DNA of 64,000 nt from Oribacterium sp. NK2B42 (GTDB lineage: Bacteria; Bacillota; Clostridia; Lachnospirales; Lachnospiraceae), in NCBI RefSeq assembly GCF_000424445.1, contig NZ_KE384187.1:218356-282355 (forward strand), written 5' to 3'. Position 1 is the first letter of the stretch, and the number at the start of each line of letters is the position of its first letter. Positions 1-7,658 of the stretch are shown piece after piece. The notes under the pieces were generated by a model. It did no database searches and was not told the DNA's origin. It saw only the letters and a program-made list of their open reading frames with translations. The position numbers and the translations under genes were made by a program.

Positions 1-675
1 ATACTCTCCTGAACGACAGCAGGGTGCTGCTGCGCCATCGATACCTATTACTGTTGCACCTTTTTCTGCGGCACCTCTTGCAGCGGCAACACCGGCAACA
101 CCGAGACCGACAACTATAACATCGGCCTCAACCTCATCGTATACATCAGCGTCATTGATCTCCGGCTCTGCACCCAGCCAGTCATCTCCGGAAGCACCTG
201 CGGCATTGCCTGCGTCGGCGGACATGGTTACGGCCTCGCCCTTTGCCTGTGCGATACAGTTGGCAGCAGCTTTCTTTACGGCATTGGATGTAACTGTGGC
301 ACCTGAAACAGCATCCACTTCAGCACTCTGTGCCTCAAGAATTGCCTTTGAAAGCGGCTCCGGAGTTGCTGTTCCGATACCTTCGGTTTCTCCTGAAGCA
401 TCGATCTTGACATCGGTTATGCTGTTTTCATCAAAGGTCATTGTGACGGTGATATCACTCTCAAGTCCTTTTTCAATTGCTGTATAGGTTCCGGGTGTAT
501 AGAGTGCTGTTTTGGCAGCTTCTGTTGCGGCAGCTGTGGTTGCGGCTGCTGTTGTTGCCTCGGGTGTATCGGAGCTGCATCCTGTAAGACCTCCTATAAC
601 AGCACCTGCTGTTAATGTTATGGCACCTGCTGCTGTGCCTCTCAAAAATTCTCTTCTAGAAATCAGTTTAGCCAT
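1..675 (-). CDS. Secreted FMN-binding/FAD flavoprotein (fumarate/urocanate reductase-like), 5' part only
   Basis: The gene runs off the left edge; 225 codons are visible. It starts at the ATG complementary to 673-675, with GGAGGAG just upstream (681-687). The N-terminus carries a Tat-like SRREFLRG followed by a lipobox-like LTGCSS, so the product is probably exported and lipid-anchored. A T/A-rich linker is followed by an FMN-binding domain (about residues 55-125) with SGATVTS, the motif whose Thr covalently carries FMN in this family. An FAD-binding segment then begins (VVGLGVAGVAAA, about residue 190). This order is typical of flavocytochrome-c-like reductases that use fumarate, urocanate, acrylate or similar as terminal acceptors. 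The substrate cannot be told because the catalytic domain lies outside the window. A LysR gene is divergently transcribed and may regulate it. Confidence 0.85.
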   Translation of the reverse strand, partial: MAKLISRREFLRGTAAGAITLTAGAVIGGLTGCSSDTPEATTAAATTAAATEAAKTALYTPGTYTAIEKGLESDITVTMTFDENSITDVKIDASGETEGIGTATPEPLSKAILEAQSAEVDAVSGATVTSNAVKKAAANCIAQAKGEAVTMSADAGNAAGASGDDWLGAEPEINDADVYDEVEADVIVVGLGVAGVAAARGAAEKGATVIGIDGAAAPCCRSGEY

Positions 676-859
676 TTTTCCTCCTCCGGAAATACTTGTT
701 TTCGCCGTTTATTTCTGACATACAGATCAAATCGGTTCCTTAAGAAACATCGATACAGATTTGAAAGCCTTATAAAGATAAGTGAATAGATTATGTCAAA
801 ACATTGGCATTTATTTAACAGTATTTTCCTATGGATTCCGTTGTTTGTATATTTCAATT

Positions 860-900
860 GTGTTAATGTGTATTTAGATTTACTTAATACGCATTAACAC
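860..900. promoter_or_regulatory. Inverted repeat, likely LysR operator between divergent genes
   Basis: Two 15-nt arms (860-874 and 886-900) are reverse complements with one mismatch, separated by 11 nt. The outer arms are GTGTTAATG and CATTAACAC. It sits in the 307-bp gap between the divergent flavoprotein and LysR genes. LysR-type regulators commonly bind such dyads. A TATAAT at 954-959, ahead of the LysR start, is a possible -10. Operator function is inferred. Confidence 0.6.
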
Positions 901-982
901 TTTAAGGCGGGAGGAGAGGCCTGACTTATTCATTTAATGTGAATATTTCTGGTTATAATCGTGACGGTGACAGAGGATAGTT

Positions 983-1876
983 ATGTACAGTACACAGATT
1001 CGGACATTTCTTACAGTATGTAAAAGAGGTAGTTTCAATAAGGCAGCGGTGGAACTATACATTACCCCCAGTGCCGTGCTTCAGCAGATAAATACACTGG
1101 AAAAAAGACTGGATGTGAGACTTTTGGAAAGAAACCGCGGGGGAGTTGAACTGACGCCTGCCGGAGAATTTCTGAAAAAGGAAGCCAGGTCATGGGTACA
1201 TGCAGGGGATGCCATAATGGAGGAGGTTCGTGCCATAGCAGAAAGAGAGAATCACATTTCCATAGGAACATCTCTGCTGGAGAAAAGCCGCCTGCTTTAT
1301 GAGCTTTGGATGCTGTACTCGGCAGTAAATGACAATGTTAAGATAAACATGGTTTCCATCGATACCGAGCACCATATACCGGCCCAGACGGATCTCATTG
1401 AAAGTGTTAACAGCGGAGTTCCATGGATGAAGGAATGGGATTTTATAAGAATATGCGATGTGCCTTTTGGTTTTGCGGCTCCGGAGCGGCATCCTATCTC
1501 AAAAAAGGATATAGTTTCTCCGTCGGAGCTTTCCGGGGAAACGGTAATGTGCTTCAGGGACGAAGGAGCCTCAACTATAGTGGAAATGTTTGATTGCATG
1601 AGGACTCATGGAATAAATCTCGACATTCATAATTATCCCAGCGAGGTTATCCTCTGGGGCGGAGGATTTAAGGGACAGCTCTTACTTGTGCCCATGTGCT
1701 GGAATGACATTCTTCCCGGCATGAAGGTGATACCATGCGAGTGGAACTACACCCTGCCCTACGGAATATTCTTCCGGAAGAATGCTTCTCATACGGTTCG
1801 CAAATTCCTGAATTTCGTCCGGAAAACCTACAATGAAGGCAATGAACAGGGGATAGTGCCGGTGCTGACGTACTGA
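983..1876 (+). CDS. LysR-family transcriptional regulator
   Basis: The 297-residue length is standard for the family. The N-terminal winged helix-turn-helix is clear: GSFNKAAVELYITPSAVLQQ followed by INTLEKRLDVRLLERN and LTPAGE (about residues 16-65). The rest is a periplasmic-binding-protein-like effector domain that is only weakly conserved; its ligand cannot be read. It is divergent from the exported flavoprotein at 1-675 with a long inverted repeat between them, the classical LysR arrangement. It therefore probably controls that gene and perhaps its own. A possible promoter (TATAAT 954-959) lies about 24 nt upstream of the ATG. Confidence 0.9.
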   Translation: MYSTQIRTFLTVCKRGSFNKAAVELYITPSAVLQQINTLEKRLDVRLLERNRGGVELTPAGEFLKKEARSWVHAGDAIMEEVRAIAERENHISIGTSLLEKSRLLYELWMLYSAVNDNVKINMVSIDTEHHIPAQTDLIESVNSGVPWMKEWDFIRICDVPFGFAAPERHPISKKDIVSPSELSGETVMCFRDEGASTIVEMFDCMRTHGINLDIHNYPSEVILWGGGFKGQLLLVPMCWNDILPGMKVIPCEWNYTLPYGIFFRKNASHTVRKFLNFVRKTYNEGNEQGIVPVLTY

Positions 1877-1956
1877 GTTACCAGAGAGTTCTGCCGGATT
1901 AGTTATTTTCAGTAATAAAAATGTAACAGTTCAGCCGGTGGACCAGGCTTTTGCTT

Positions 1957-2203
1957 GACTCATAATCTGCTTTACGGGGATATGAGTCATGTAGAATCAG
2001 ACTTGGCATTGACTCATATCTGGTGTTTTGATGATATGGGTCATGTAGAATCGGACTTAGCATTGACTCATATCTGGTGTTTTGATGATATGGGTCATGT
2101 AGAATCGGACTTGGCATTAACTCATATCTAGTGTTTTGATGATATGGGTCATGTAGAATCGTTCTCAACAATGACTCATTTCCGGATTTTAGAGTTTTGG
2201 GTC
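1957..2203. repeat. Tandem array of five hairpin units, exact 54-bp period
   Basis: Five imperfect palindromes of 31-32 nt begin at 1957, 2011, 2065, 2119 and 2173, exactly 54 bp apart. Each starts (G/A)ACTCAT and ends GGGTC or GAGTC. Units 2-4 have arms GACTCATATC and GATATGGGTC around a 12-nt loop. The 22-nt linkers are also conserved (ATGTAGAATCGGACTT and variants). Units 2 and 3 are nearly identical, and the outer units diverge. Because 54 is a multiple of 3, the minus strand stays open (1899-2171), but that frame has no good RBS and reads as a repeat artefact. The array fills the gap between the LysR gene and tRNA-Gly. Function is unknown. Confidence 0.85.
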
Positions 2204-2273
2204 ATGGAGCAGCAGAACTTGAATATCTACTATTCATTCGTACACCATGGTTCACAGGCTGAACTGTTACATA

Positions 2274-2327
2274 AACATGGCGAAAATCCTAAAGAATAAG
2301 CCATTCTTTTAGGATTTCCGCCATGTT
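2274..2327. terminator. Long hairpin between repeat array and tRNA-Gly
   Basis: AACATGGCG-AAATCCTAAA pairs with TTTAGGATTT-CGCCATGTT in a near-perfect stem of about 23 bp with a short loop. It sits just 3' of the tRNA-Gly gene (minus strand), where it can end tRNA transcription. T-runs on both sides are short, so its strength is uncertain. Confidence 0.6.
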
Positions 2328-2335
2328 TTCAATTC

Positions 2336-2406
2336 AGCAGATAACGGGAATCGAACCCGCCTCCTCGGCTTGGGAAGCCGATGTACTACCGATGTACTAT
2401 ATCTGC
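2336..2406 (-). tRNA. tRNA-Gly (anticodon CCC)
   Basis: Folded on the minus strand, the acceptor stem is GCAGATA with TATCTGC (7 bp) and discriminator U. The D stem is GTAC/GTAC, the anticodon stem is TCGGC/GCCGA around loop TTCCCAA (anticodon CCC), and the T arm is GCGGG-TTCGATT-CCCGT. CCA is not encoded. It reads GGG glycine codons. A 51-nt copy of its 3' part occurs in opposite orientation at 4541-4591. Confidence 0.93.
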
Positions 2407-2424
2407 ACTTATCATACTCACATA

Positions 2425-2452
2425 ATTTTACTCTTATTTTCCCGCAAGTCAA
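2425..2452 (-). promoter_or_regulatory. Promoter of tRNA-Gly
   Basis: On the minus strand, TTGACT (2447-2452), a 16-nt spacer and TAAAAT (2425-2430) lie 19 nt ahead of the tRNA 5' end, matching a sigma-70-type promoter. Confidence 0.55.
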
Positions 2453-2632
2453 CTATCGCAAGGTGGTTGCATGACTTAATATAAAGTTCTATGAATAATT
2501 TTTTACTTTTTTTATATTCTCTCCGCTTCTGTCATTAATTTGTAATTGAAGTTCAAATGATTTTATAAACCGATTTTATTCTTTTGTGCTACAATACTCC
2601 TTGCAAATTATAATTAATTAGAAGAGGTCTTT

Positions 2633-3442
2633 ATGAGACAGATTAAAAAAATCGCAGCTCTGACACTGGGAACCTTGCTTGTATCCGGTGTTTGCAGCTT
2701 TGGTTCCCTTGCTGCCGCTACAGGAATTTCCGCAGTAGATTTCAGCAACTACAGTTCGGATGCTTCTGCTGCATCAGCTACGATGCCGGCAACAGGCATC
2801 AGCACTCCGGGTTTTTCCACTGATGATGCTTTGGATCAGCTGTTCCAGAACTCTGTAATTGTCGGTAACTCCATCGGAAACGGCTTTGCCCTTTACACCA
2901 AGAAGCACGCTGACGATCCGGTGCTCAAAAACTTCCAGTCACTTACTGCCAACGGTTTTTACATCGAAGGTGCTTTTGAGGATATCAGCTCCACAAGCCG
3001 TCACCCCTTCTATATGGGTCAGCAGCGCTACGTTTGGGATGCTATCCAGCTTATGGGCGCGAAGCATGTATTCCTTTCCTTCGGAACAACCGAGGTGCAG
3101 TACCCATCTGTTCTTGAGGATTATCAGAGGCTTATCAATCAGATCAAGGCAGTTAATCCTGATGTTGACATCACTGTGATCAGCGCCACCTACATTTATC
3201 CCGGCAAGTACTACGGTACCATGACCAGTGCCAATGTTAAGAAATTCAACACAGCCATGGAGCAGATCTGTGCCGCAAACGGCTGGGGCTTCATCAATGT
3301 TGCCGACCTTCTGGCAGACGCAAACGGAGATCTGAATCCGATTTACAGCTCTGACGAGTATATCCACCAGAACGATCTGGCCTATGACATTTGGACAAAC
3401 TCCCTTAAGGAGTACGGACTCAGGAAGCTTGGACTTGCATAA
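2633..3442 (+). CDS. Secreted SGNH-hydrolase-like protein with altered catalytic blocks (paralogue 1)
   Basis: 269 residues with a signal peptide (MRQIKK, then a hydrophobic run, cleavage near SLAAA). It shares a whole-domain pattern with the genes at 3566 and 5588: a strand with the block-I nucleophile, a (Y/H).W/YD..LMGAKH strand, an ADITVIS-type strand, NGWGFINVADLLAD, and a C-terminal (D)xYIHQN block. The two canonical signatures are altered here. Block I is GNS (residues 78-80) instead of GDS, and block III is GTTE near residue 151 instead of GLND. Ser and the C-terminal His remain. SGNH enzymes hydrolyse or transfer O-acyl esters on glycans. This copy may have changed or lost activity. 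RBS AGAAGAGG precedes the ATG. Confidence 0.75.
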   Translation: MRQIKKIAALTLGTLLVSGVCSFGSLAAATGISAVDFSNYSSDASAASATMPATGISTPGFSTDDALDQLFQNSVIVGNSIGNGFALYTKKHADDPVLKNFQSLTANGFYIEGAFEDISSTSRHPFYMGQQRYVWDAIQLMGAKHVFLSFGTTEVQYPSVLEDYQRLINQIKAVNPDVDITVISATYIYPGKYYGTMTSANVKKFNTAMEQICAANGWGFINVADLLADANGDLNPIYSSDEYIHQNDLAYDIWTNSLKEYGLRKLGLA

Positions 3443-3565
3443 TAGGAAATAATGTACTATACCAAATATACTTGAGGGATTATAATGTTCCTTCCTGGAG
3501 TAGTACAGGTTTCATAAATATGATTATAAAGGGAATGGATTTCCCGATAACAAGGAGTAGAGAGT

Positions 3566-4474
3566 ATGAAAAAGTTATTAAAGAAGGCAGCAATCATCGC
3601 GCTTGCTTCATCCATGATCGTTTCATCAGGTATCATTGCAATGGCAGAAGAGACTGCCGCAGCTCAGGAAACTCAGGCTGCCACAGATCTTTCCCAGGAT
3701 CCGGTTGTTAATGCTCAGGAAGATCAGCGCGTGGTTGATTTTTACAAGGATTCCATCGTACTTGGAGATTCAGTGGCAAACGGTTTCGAGAGATATGCTA
3801 TTCAGAGAAAAGCTAACCTGATTCTTGCAAACCTTCAGTTCATGACACAGCCGAGATACAGCATTCATGACGAGCTTCAGGCTATCGGAACAGAGGGTGT
3901 TAACCACTTCTGGTATGGCGGAGCTCAGCATTATGCTTATGAGATGGTAGGTTTACTTGGCGCAAAGCATGTTTACCTTTCACTTGGACTCAATGATATC
4001 AAGGCTCGTCCGAGTGAGGTTTTCGAGCAGTACAAGACTTACATCGGACAGATCAAGGCTGCAAATCCGGACGCAGACATTACCATCATAAGCACAACAT
4101 ACATTCATCCGGATGCTCAGACTTCACTTGCAGGCATCAAGAGCTGGGCATTTGACAATGCTACAGTTCGTAAGCTTAATGATTCCATGCAGGCATATGC
4201 TGCAGAGAACGGCTACGGATACATCGATATAGCTAACCGTCTTGCGGATGCTAACGGAAATCTGAATCCGATCTACTGCACAGATAAGTACATTCATCAG
4301 AATGCTGAGGCTTATGCTATCTGGGTTCAGTGTCTTCGTGAGTATGCGGCTTCTCAGAACTATGCTCATGCTAATGATGCGGCAGCCGCTGCCGTGGCCG
4401 AGACAGCCGCAGCAGATGCTGCTGCAGCCGGTTCTACAGAAGAAGTAATCCCTGTTGTTCCTACACAGGCATGA
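3566..4474 (+). CDS. Secreted SGNH hydrolase (paralogue 2)
   Basis: 302 residues with an N-terminal signal peptide ending near MAEE. The SGNH signature is intact: block I GDSVANG (Ser at about residue 69), block III GLND (about 141-144) and the C-terminal DKYIHQN carrying the presumed catalytic His. The last 40 residues are an Ala-rich tail. The RBS AGGAGTAGAGAG is just upstream of the ATG. It lies 123 bp downstream of paralogue 1 in the same direction; a TATAAT at 3481-3486 suggests it can have its own promoter. The likely role is esterase or acyl transfer on an extracellular polymer, inferred from the fold and from the MBOAT/DHHW genes nearby. Confidence 0.8.
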   Translation: MKKLLKKAAIIALASSMIVSSGIIAMAEETAAAQETQAATDLSQDPVVNAQEDQRVVDFYKDSIVLGDSVANGFERYAIQRKANLILANLQFMTQPRYSIHDELQAIGTEGVNHFWYGGAQHYAYEMVGLLGAKHVYLSLGLNDIKARPSEVFEQYKTYIGQIKAANPDADITIISTTYIHPDAQTSLAGIKSWAFDNATVRKLNDSMQAYAAENGYGYIDIANRLADANGNLNPIYCTDKYIHQNAEAYAIWVQCLREYAASQNYAHANDAAAAAVAETAAADAAAAGSTEEVIPVVPTQA

Positions 4475-4502
4475 TGAATCCGGAAATATTTGAAATGGTA
4501 CA

Positions 4503-4540
4503 GAAAATCCAAGGGACGTGTGACGGCCCACGAGATTGAA
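4503..4540 (+). repeat. Partial copy of the GGAAAATG/AAGGGA palindromic element
   Basis: This stretch matches the right arm of the long palindrome at 25084-25239 (reverse complement there) almost base for base: GAAAAT, AAGGGACGTGTGACGG, CCCACGAGATTGAAA. The rest of the element is missing and is replaced by a tRNA-Gly fragment starting at 4541. Confidence 0.8.
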
Positions 4541-4591
4541 AGTACATCGGCTTCCCAAGCCGAGGAGGCGGGTTCGACTCCCGTTATCTGC
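4541..4591 (+). pseudogene. Truncated tRNA-Gly (3' two-thirds)
   Basis: The sequence equals tRNA-Gly(CCC) from position 20 of the D loop to the end of the acceptor stem with one substitution in the T loop (TTCGACT versus TTCGATT). The 5' acceptor strand and most of the D arm are absent, so it cannot fold as a tRNA. It is in the opposite orientation to the intact gene at 2336-2406 and directly follows a piece of a dispersed palindromic repeat. Confidence 0.85.
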
Positions 4592-4603
4592 TTGAAGAAA
4601 AAT

Positions 4604-4656
4604 CGGAACCCATTAGTTAGATAGAATTGATTCTATTAAGGGGTTCCGGTTTTTTT
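4604..4656. terminator. Bidirectional terminator
   Basis: CGGAACCC (4604-4611) pairs with GGGTTCCG (4641-4648), with an inner TAGAAT/ATTCTA stem. The plus strand continues in seven Ts and the minus strand in ATTTTTC. It serves the convergent SGNH and flavin reductase genes. Its right arm lies inside the last codons of the flavin reductase. Confidence 0.85.
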
Positions 4657-5343
4657 GTTTGAATGATTTTTTCCTGAAGTCTTCTTATTGGCGGAGCTGC
4701 TCTTGCCTGCAGGTTTTTGTGTATCTTTAACCTTTGCGAAAGTACTTTTCTTTACCGGTTTCTTTTTCTCTAGCAGCGGCTTTTTTCTCACGGAGTAGCC
4801 GAAGCTGCCCAGCTTTTCTCCGAGGGACATATAGTCGCCGTGGGAATAGGCTACGAGGCCTACCCGGTCCATGTGAAAAGCGCCTTTTTCGTCGATGAAC
4901 TGTTCGTTAACACGGACGGCAACTACTTCGGCGAGGAACATGTCATGGCTTCCCAGGGGGAGAACCTGTGTTACCTTGCACTCGATGGAGACCGGGGCTT
5001 CTTTGATGGAAGGGGCGGAAACTATGGCAGATTCTTCTTCGTGGAGGCCCATTTCCTTCCACTTGTCAACGGTGGCAATGCTTCTGACACCACAGTAGTC
5101 AAGAGCCTTTACCAGCTTTTCGTCCGGGAGATTTATGACAAATTCTCCGGATTCCCGTAGCATGGGATAGCTGCCTCTGCTTTTTCGTACGGAAATATAT
5201 GCCATGGGCGGATCGGAACAGATGGTGCCGGTCCAGGCAACGGTCAGGATGTTTGTCCTGCCGGATTTGTCTTTAAGGCTTACCATTACGGCGGGAACTG
5301 GATATATGAAATTACCGGGTTTTTTAAATGTTATCTTACTCAT
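4636..5343 (-). CDS. Flavin reductase family protein (FMN-binding split barrel) with Lys-rich tail
   Basis: 235 residues. Residues 1-180 match the flavin reductase-like split barrel: PVPAVMVSLKDKSGRTNILTV near the start, then WTGTICSDPPMAYISVR, EFVINLP and the HDMFLAEVVAV strand. This fold binds FMN and reduces it with NAD(P)H or serves as a flavin carrier. The last 45-50 residues are a Lys/Ser/Thr-rich tail not seen in the core family; it may bind nucleic acid or anionic polymer, or just be disordered. The tail is partly encoded by the terminator stem at 4604-4656. It is transcribed against its neighbours and shows no functional link to them. Confidence 0.85.
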   Translation of the reverse strand: MSKITFKKPGNFIYPVPAVMVSLKDKSGRTNILTVAWTGTICSDPPMAYISVRKSRGSYPMLRESGEFVINLPDEKLVKALDYCGVRSIATVDKWKEMGLHEEESAIVSAPSIKEAPVSIECKVTQVLPLGSHDMFLAEVVAVRVNEQFIDEKGAFHMDRVGLVAYSHGDYMSLGEKLGSFGYSVRKKPLLEKKKPVKKSTFAKVKDTQKPAGKSSSANKKTSGKNHSNKKTGTP

Positions 5344-5587
5344 AGGAATAATCTAAGTTTTGTTCGCTTTATCGTCAAGTATATTTAAGAAAACTTGCAC
5401 CTGTATAAGTTATAATAAGGAAAATACTTTTTTATCGTCATCTTATATTGGGTTACCTGATTGACGAGATATTAAATCAGGACGTGTTTATGAGGGTTTT
5501 AAAAAACCTTAATTTAAAGGAAGACGGTCAGATCTGCATATATGTCAGAAAAAACGGCAAAAATATGCATTTACAGAGGAGGAAGGT

Positions 5588-6529
5588 ATGAGAAACAGAA
5601 AGGTTGCAGCGGCATTGATGGGTGCTGTTCTGGCCATAACACCGGTTTTTACTTCGTTTGCGGACATACAGGGGATTTCTGCATTGGCTTCGGGGACATA
5701 TAATACCGGTCTTGGGGCTGCTGCAGAAACAGAGAGCGCTGTTATCGGCCCCACCGTGGGTGCCTATGGGAATAGCTCTTTACCGGGAGTTCCGGGGGAA
5801 ACCACCCCGGTAAAAACAGAGGAGGAGCTTTTACTTGAGAAGCAGTATCAGGAGTTGCTGCAGGAGCAGTTAAGACTACAGGAACAGGCCGTGCATGCCC
5901 TTGAAATCGGAAACTTTTTCAAGGATTCTGTTCTGGTGGGGGATTCCGTGGCATTGGGTTTCTCAAATTATGCTGTAAAAAACTCGGCATTTCCTATTTT
6001 CCAGAATCTCAGATTTCTTACCAGAGGGAGCTATTCTGTTCATAATGCTTTTTCGGCTATTTCAAGTAAGTCCTGCCATCCCATATATCAGGGAGAGCAG
6101 AAATATGCCTGGGATGCATTGAAGATTATGGGTGCAAAGCACATTTATACCTTCTTTGGACTGAACGATCTATATGCCGGAGTGGATAACACGGTGGCAA
6201 AGTATCTTGAGTTCATCGCAAGGGTACAGGCGGAGATTCCCGAGATAGAGATCACCATCATCAGCACGACTCCGATGTACAAGGGCTCCGAAAAGAAGAA
6301 TCTGAACAATGCCAACATCCGGGCGCTTAATGCACAGATGTCAGCATTGGCAGCACAGAACGGATGGGGTTATGTTGATATAGCTTCAAGGCTTTGCGAC
6401 AGTAACGGCTGTCTCGCGAAGCAGTATTGCAGCGACAGCTATGTGCATGAGACCAATGCCGCCTACGTGATCTGGCAGGCAGCTCTGGAGGAATATGCGG
6501 AGGCGCATCTTAAAAAAATTTCATCTTAA
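5588..6529 (+). CDS. Secreted SGNH hydrolase (paralogue 3)
   Basis: 313 residues with signal peptide (MRNRK, hydrophobic stretch, FTSFAD). After it comes a low-complexity stretch and a Gln/Glu-rich, probably coiled-coil helix (about residues 78-106). The catalytic domain then follows: GDSVALG (Ser about 120), GLND (about 191) and DSYVHETN near the C-terminus. RBS GAGGAGG stands a few bases before the ATG. It is the third member of the family within 4 kb and is followed by the DUF4358 lipoprotein, the MBOAT transferase and the DHHW protein. A role in de-O-acylation or acyl transfer on a wall or capsule glycan is inferred. Confidence 0.8.
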   Translation: MRNRKVAAALMGAVLAITPVFTSFADIQGISALASGTYNTGLGAAAETESAVIGPTVGAYGNSSLPGVPGETTPVKTEEELLLEKQYQELLQEQLRLQEQAVHALEIGNFFKDSVLVGDSVALGFSNYAVKNSAFPIFQNLRFLTRGSYSVHNAFSAISSKSCHPIYQGEQKYAWDALKIMGAKHIYTFFGLNDLYAGVDNTVAKYLEFIARVQAEIPEIEITIISTTPMYKGSEKKNLNNANIRALNAQMSALAAQNGWGYVDIASRLCDSNGCLAKQYCSDSYVHETNAAYVIWQAALEEYAEAHLKKISS

Positions 6530-6621
6530 AGTTGTTAAAATTGAAATAAGTCTTTATAATGGTGCAGGGATTTTATGGTCCTTGCATTTATTATGTATAG
6601 AGTTCAAAGGGGAGAAACAAT

Positions 6622-7401
6622 ATGAGAAAGACTATAGTAGCAACAACACTTGCAGTAATCGCAGCATCAGCGCTTATGCTTAACGGATGCGGCAAGAAGG
6701 CAGAGGCTGAGGCAGTTACAACAGCAGCAGTAGAGACTACAGCAGCTGAAACAACAAAGGAAGAGACAACTACAGCAGAGGAGACAACAACTGCCGCTGA
6801 GGAGTCAAGTGAAGAGGAGACTACAGCAGCCGCTGAGGAAACAACAGCCGCAGCAGAGGAGTCAGAGGAAGAGTCAACAGAGGAGTCTTCTGAGGAAGAA
6901 ACTACAGAAGAGACAACAAAGGAAGAGACTACCGCAGAAGAAACCACAGCCGAGGAAACAACTGCAGAGGAGACAACAGCCGAAGAAACTACAGCTGAGG
7001 AGACAAAGGCTCAGGCAGCAGGCCCAGAGCCAAGCGCTATTTACAGCCAGGTTACAGGTCTTCTTCCGGGAATGATCACAGTTGACGCAAATTATATCGC
7101 AAACTATTACGGAATCGATGCATCACAGCTTGAGGGATATGTATTCGCTATGGCTGAGGATGTAACAAAGGCTGATACGGTTGCCATCCTTAAGGCTAAG
7201 GATGCCTCAAGCGTTGCAACTCTTGCAGGTCAGCTCAGTGCAGTTCAGCAGCAGAAGGCTCAGGAGCTTCAGGATTACATGCCTGAGCAGTATCAGATCG
7301 TTGCAGCAAGCGCAGTTAAGACTGTCGGTAACTATGTTTACCTTGTAATGTCTTCCAATGCCGCAGCTATCGAGCAGACCATCGCTACGAACATCGGCTG
7401 A
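6622..7401 (+). CDS. DUF4358 lipoprotein with long Thr/Glu-rich stalk
   Basis: 259 residues. The signal peptide ends in a lipobox (ALMLNGC), so the protein should be anchored in the membrane by a lipidated Cys. Residues 30-135 are an almost pure T/E/A stalk built of ETTAEE-like repeats. The C-terminal 125 residues match DUF4358: SAIYSQVTGLLPGM, YYGIDASQLEGYVFAMA, AILKAKDASSV and an ending GNYVYLVMSSN. From memory, DUF4358 proteins often sit beside MBOAT and DHHW genes in Clostridia, as here. The function is not known. RBS GGGGAGAAAC. A strong terminator follows at 7434. Confidence 0.85.
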   Translation: MRKTIVATTLAVIAASALMLNGCGKKAEAEAVTTAAVETTAAETTKEETTTAEETTTAAEESSEEETTAAAEETTAAAEESEEESTEESSEEETTEETTKEETTAEETTAEETTAEETTAEETTAEETKAQAAGPEPSAIYSQVTGLLPGMITVDANYIANYYGIDASQLEGYVFAMAEDVTKADTVAILKAKDASSVATLAGQLSAVQQQKAQELQDYMPEQYQIVAASAVKTVGNYVYLVMSSNAAAIEQTIATNIG

Positions 7402-7433
7402 TAAAAACGATTCAATCGAATAAAAATTTGCAG

Positions 7434-7480
7434 AGCCGGAGGGCAGCCATAGAAACGTGGTGCCCTCCGGCTTTGATTTT
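7434..7480 (+). terminator. Rho-independent terminator after DUF4358 gene
   Basis: AGCCGGAGGGCA pairs with TGCCCTCCGGCT (12 bp, 15-nt loop), followed by TTGATTTT. Confidence 0.85.
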
Positions 7481-7526
7481 ATCCACCGGGGACGGTTCCC
7501 GCCGGCGAGAACCGTCCCCGGTGGAT
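7481..7526. repeat. GGGGACGGTTC palindromic element, copy 1
   Basis: Arms ATCCACCGGGGACGGTT and AACCGTCCCCGGTGGAT (17 bp) flank a GC-rich centre with GCCGGCGAG. Nearly the same palindrome occurs at 35790-35839 and a relative at 61227-61264. No gene is associated; the rest of the gap to 7659 holds nothing recognisable. Confidence 0.85.
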
Positions 7527-7658
7527 TTCATAAGGATTCTCTCTTATTTTATGAACTGTTATTTACATTTATCGAAAGTGTTTGCCACCTTCGGAGTTTG
7601 ATTGTAAGATAGGAGCGTTATGTTTTCATAAAAGTTTTATAAATCGGAGCATTAAAGT

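Noticed and set aside
155-718. Plus-strand ORFs at the left edge
   Set aside because: They are antisense to a clear exported flavoprotein with Tat signal, lipobox and FMN motif on the minus strand.
1899-2171. 90-residue minus-strand ORF over the 54-bp array
   Set aside because: It is open only because the period is a multiple of three; there is no convincing RBS and its composition mirrors the repeat.
1957-2203. CRISPR-like array
   Set aside because: The linkers between repeats are conserved rather than unique, the repeats are whole palindromes, and no cas genes are near.
3472-3711. 79-residue ORF between the first two SGNH genes
   Set aside because: It is out of frame with, and mostly inside, the well-supported SGNH gene starting at 3566.
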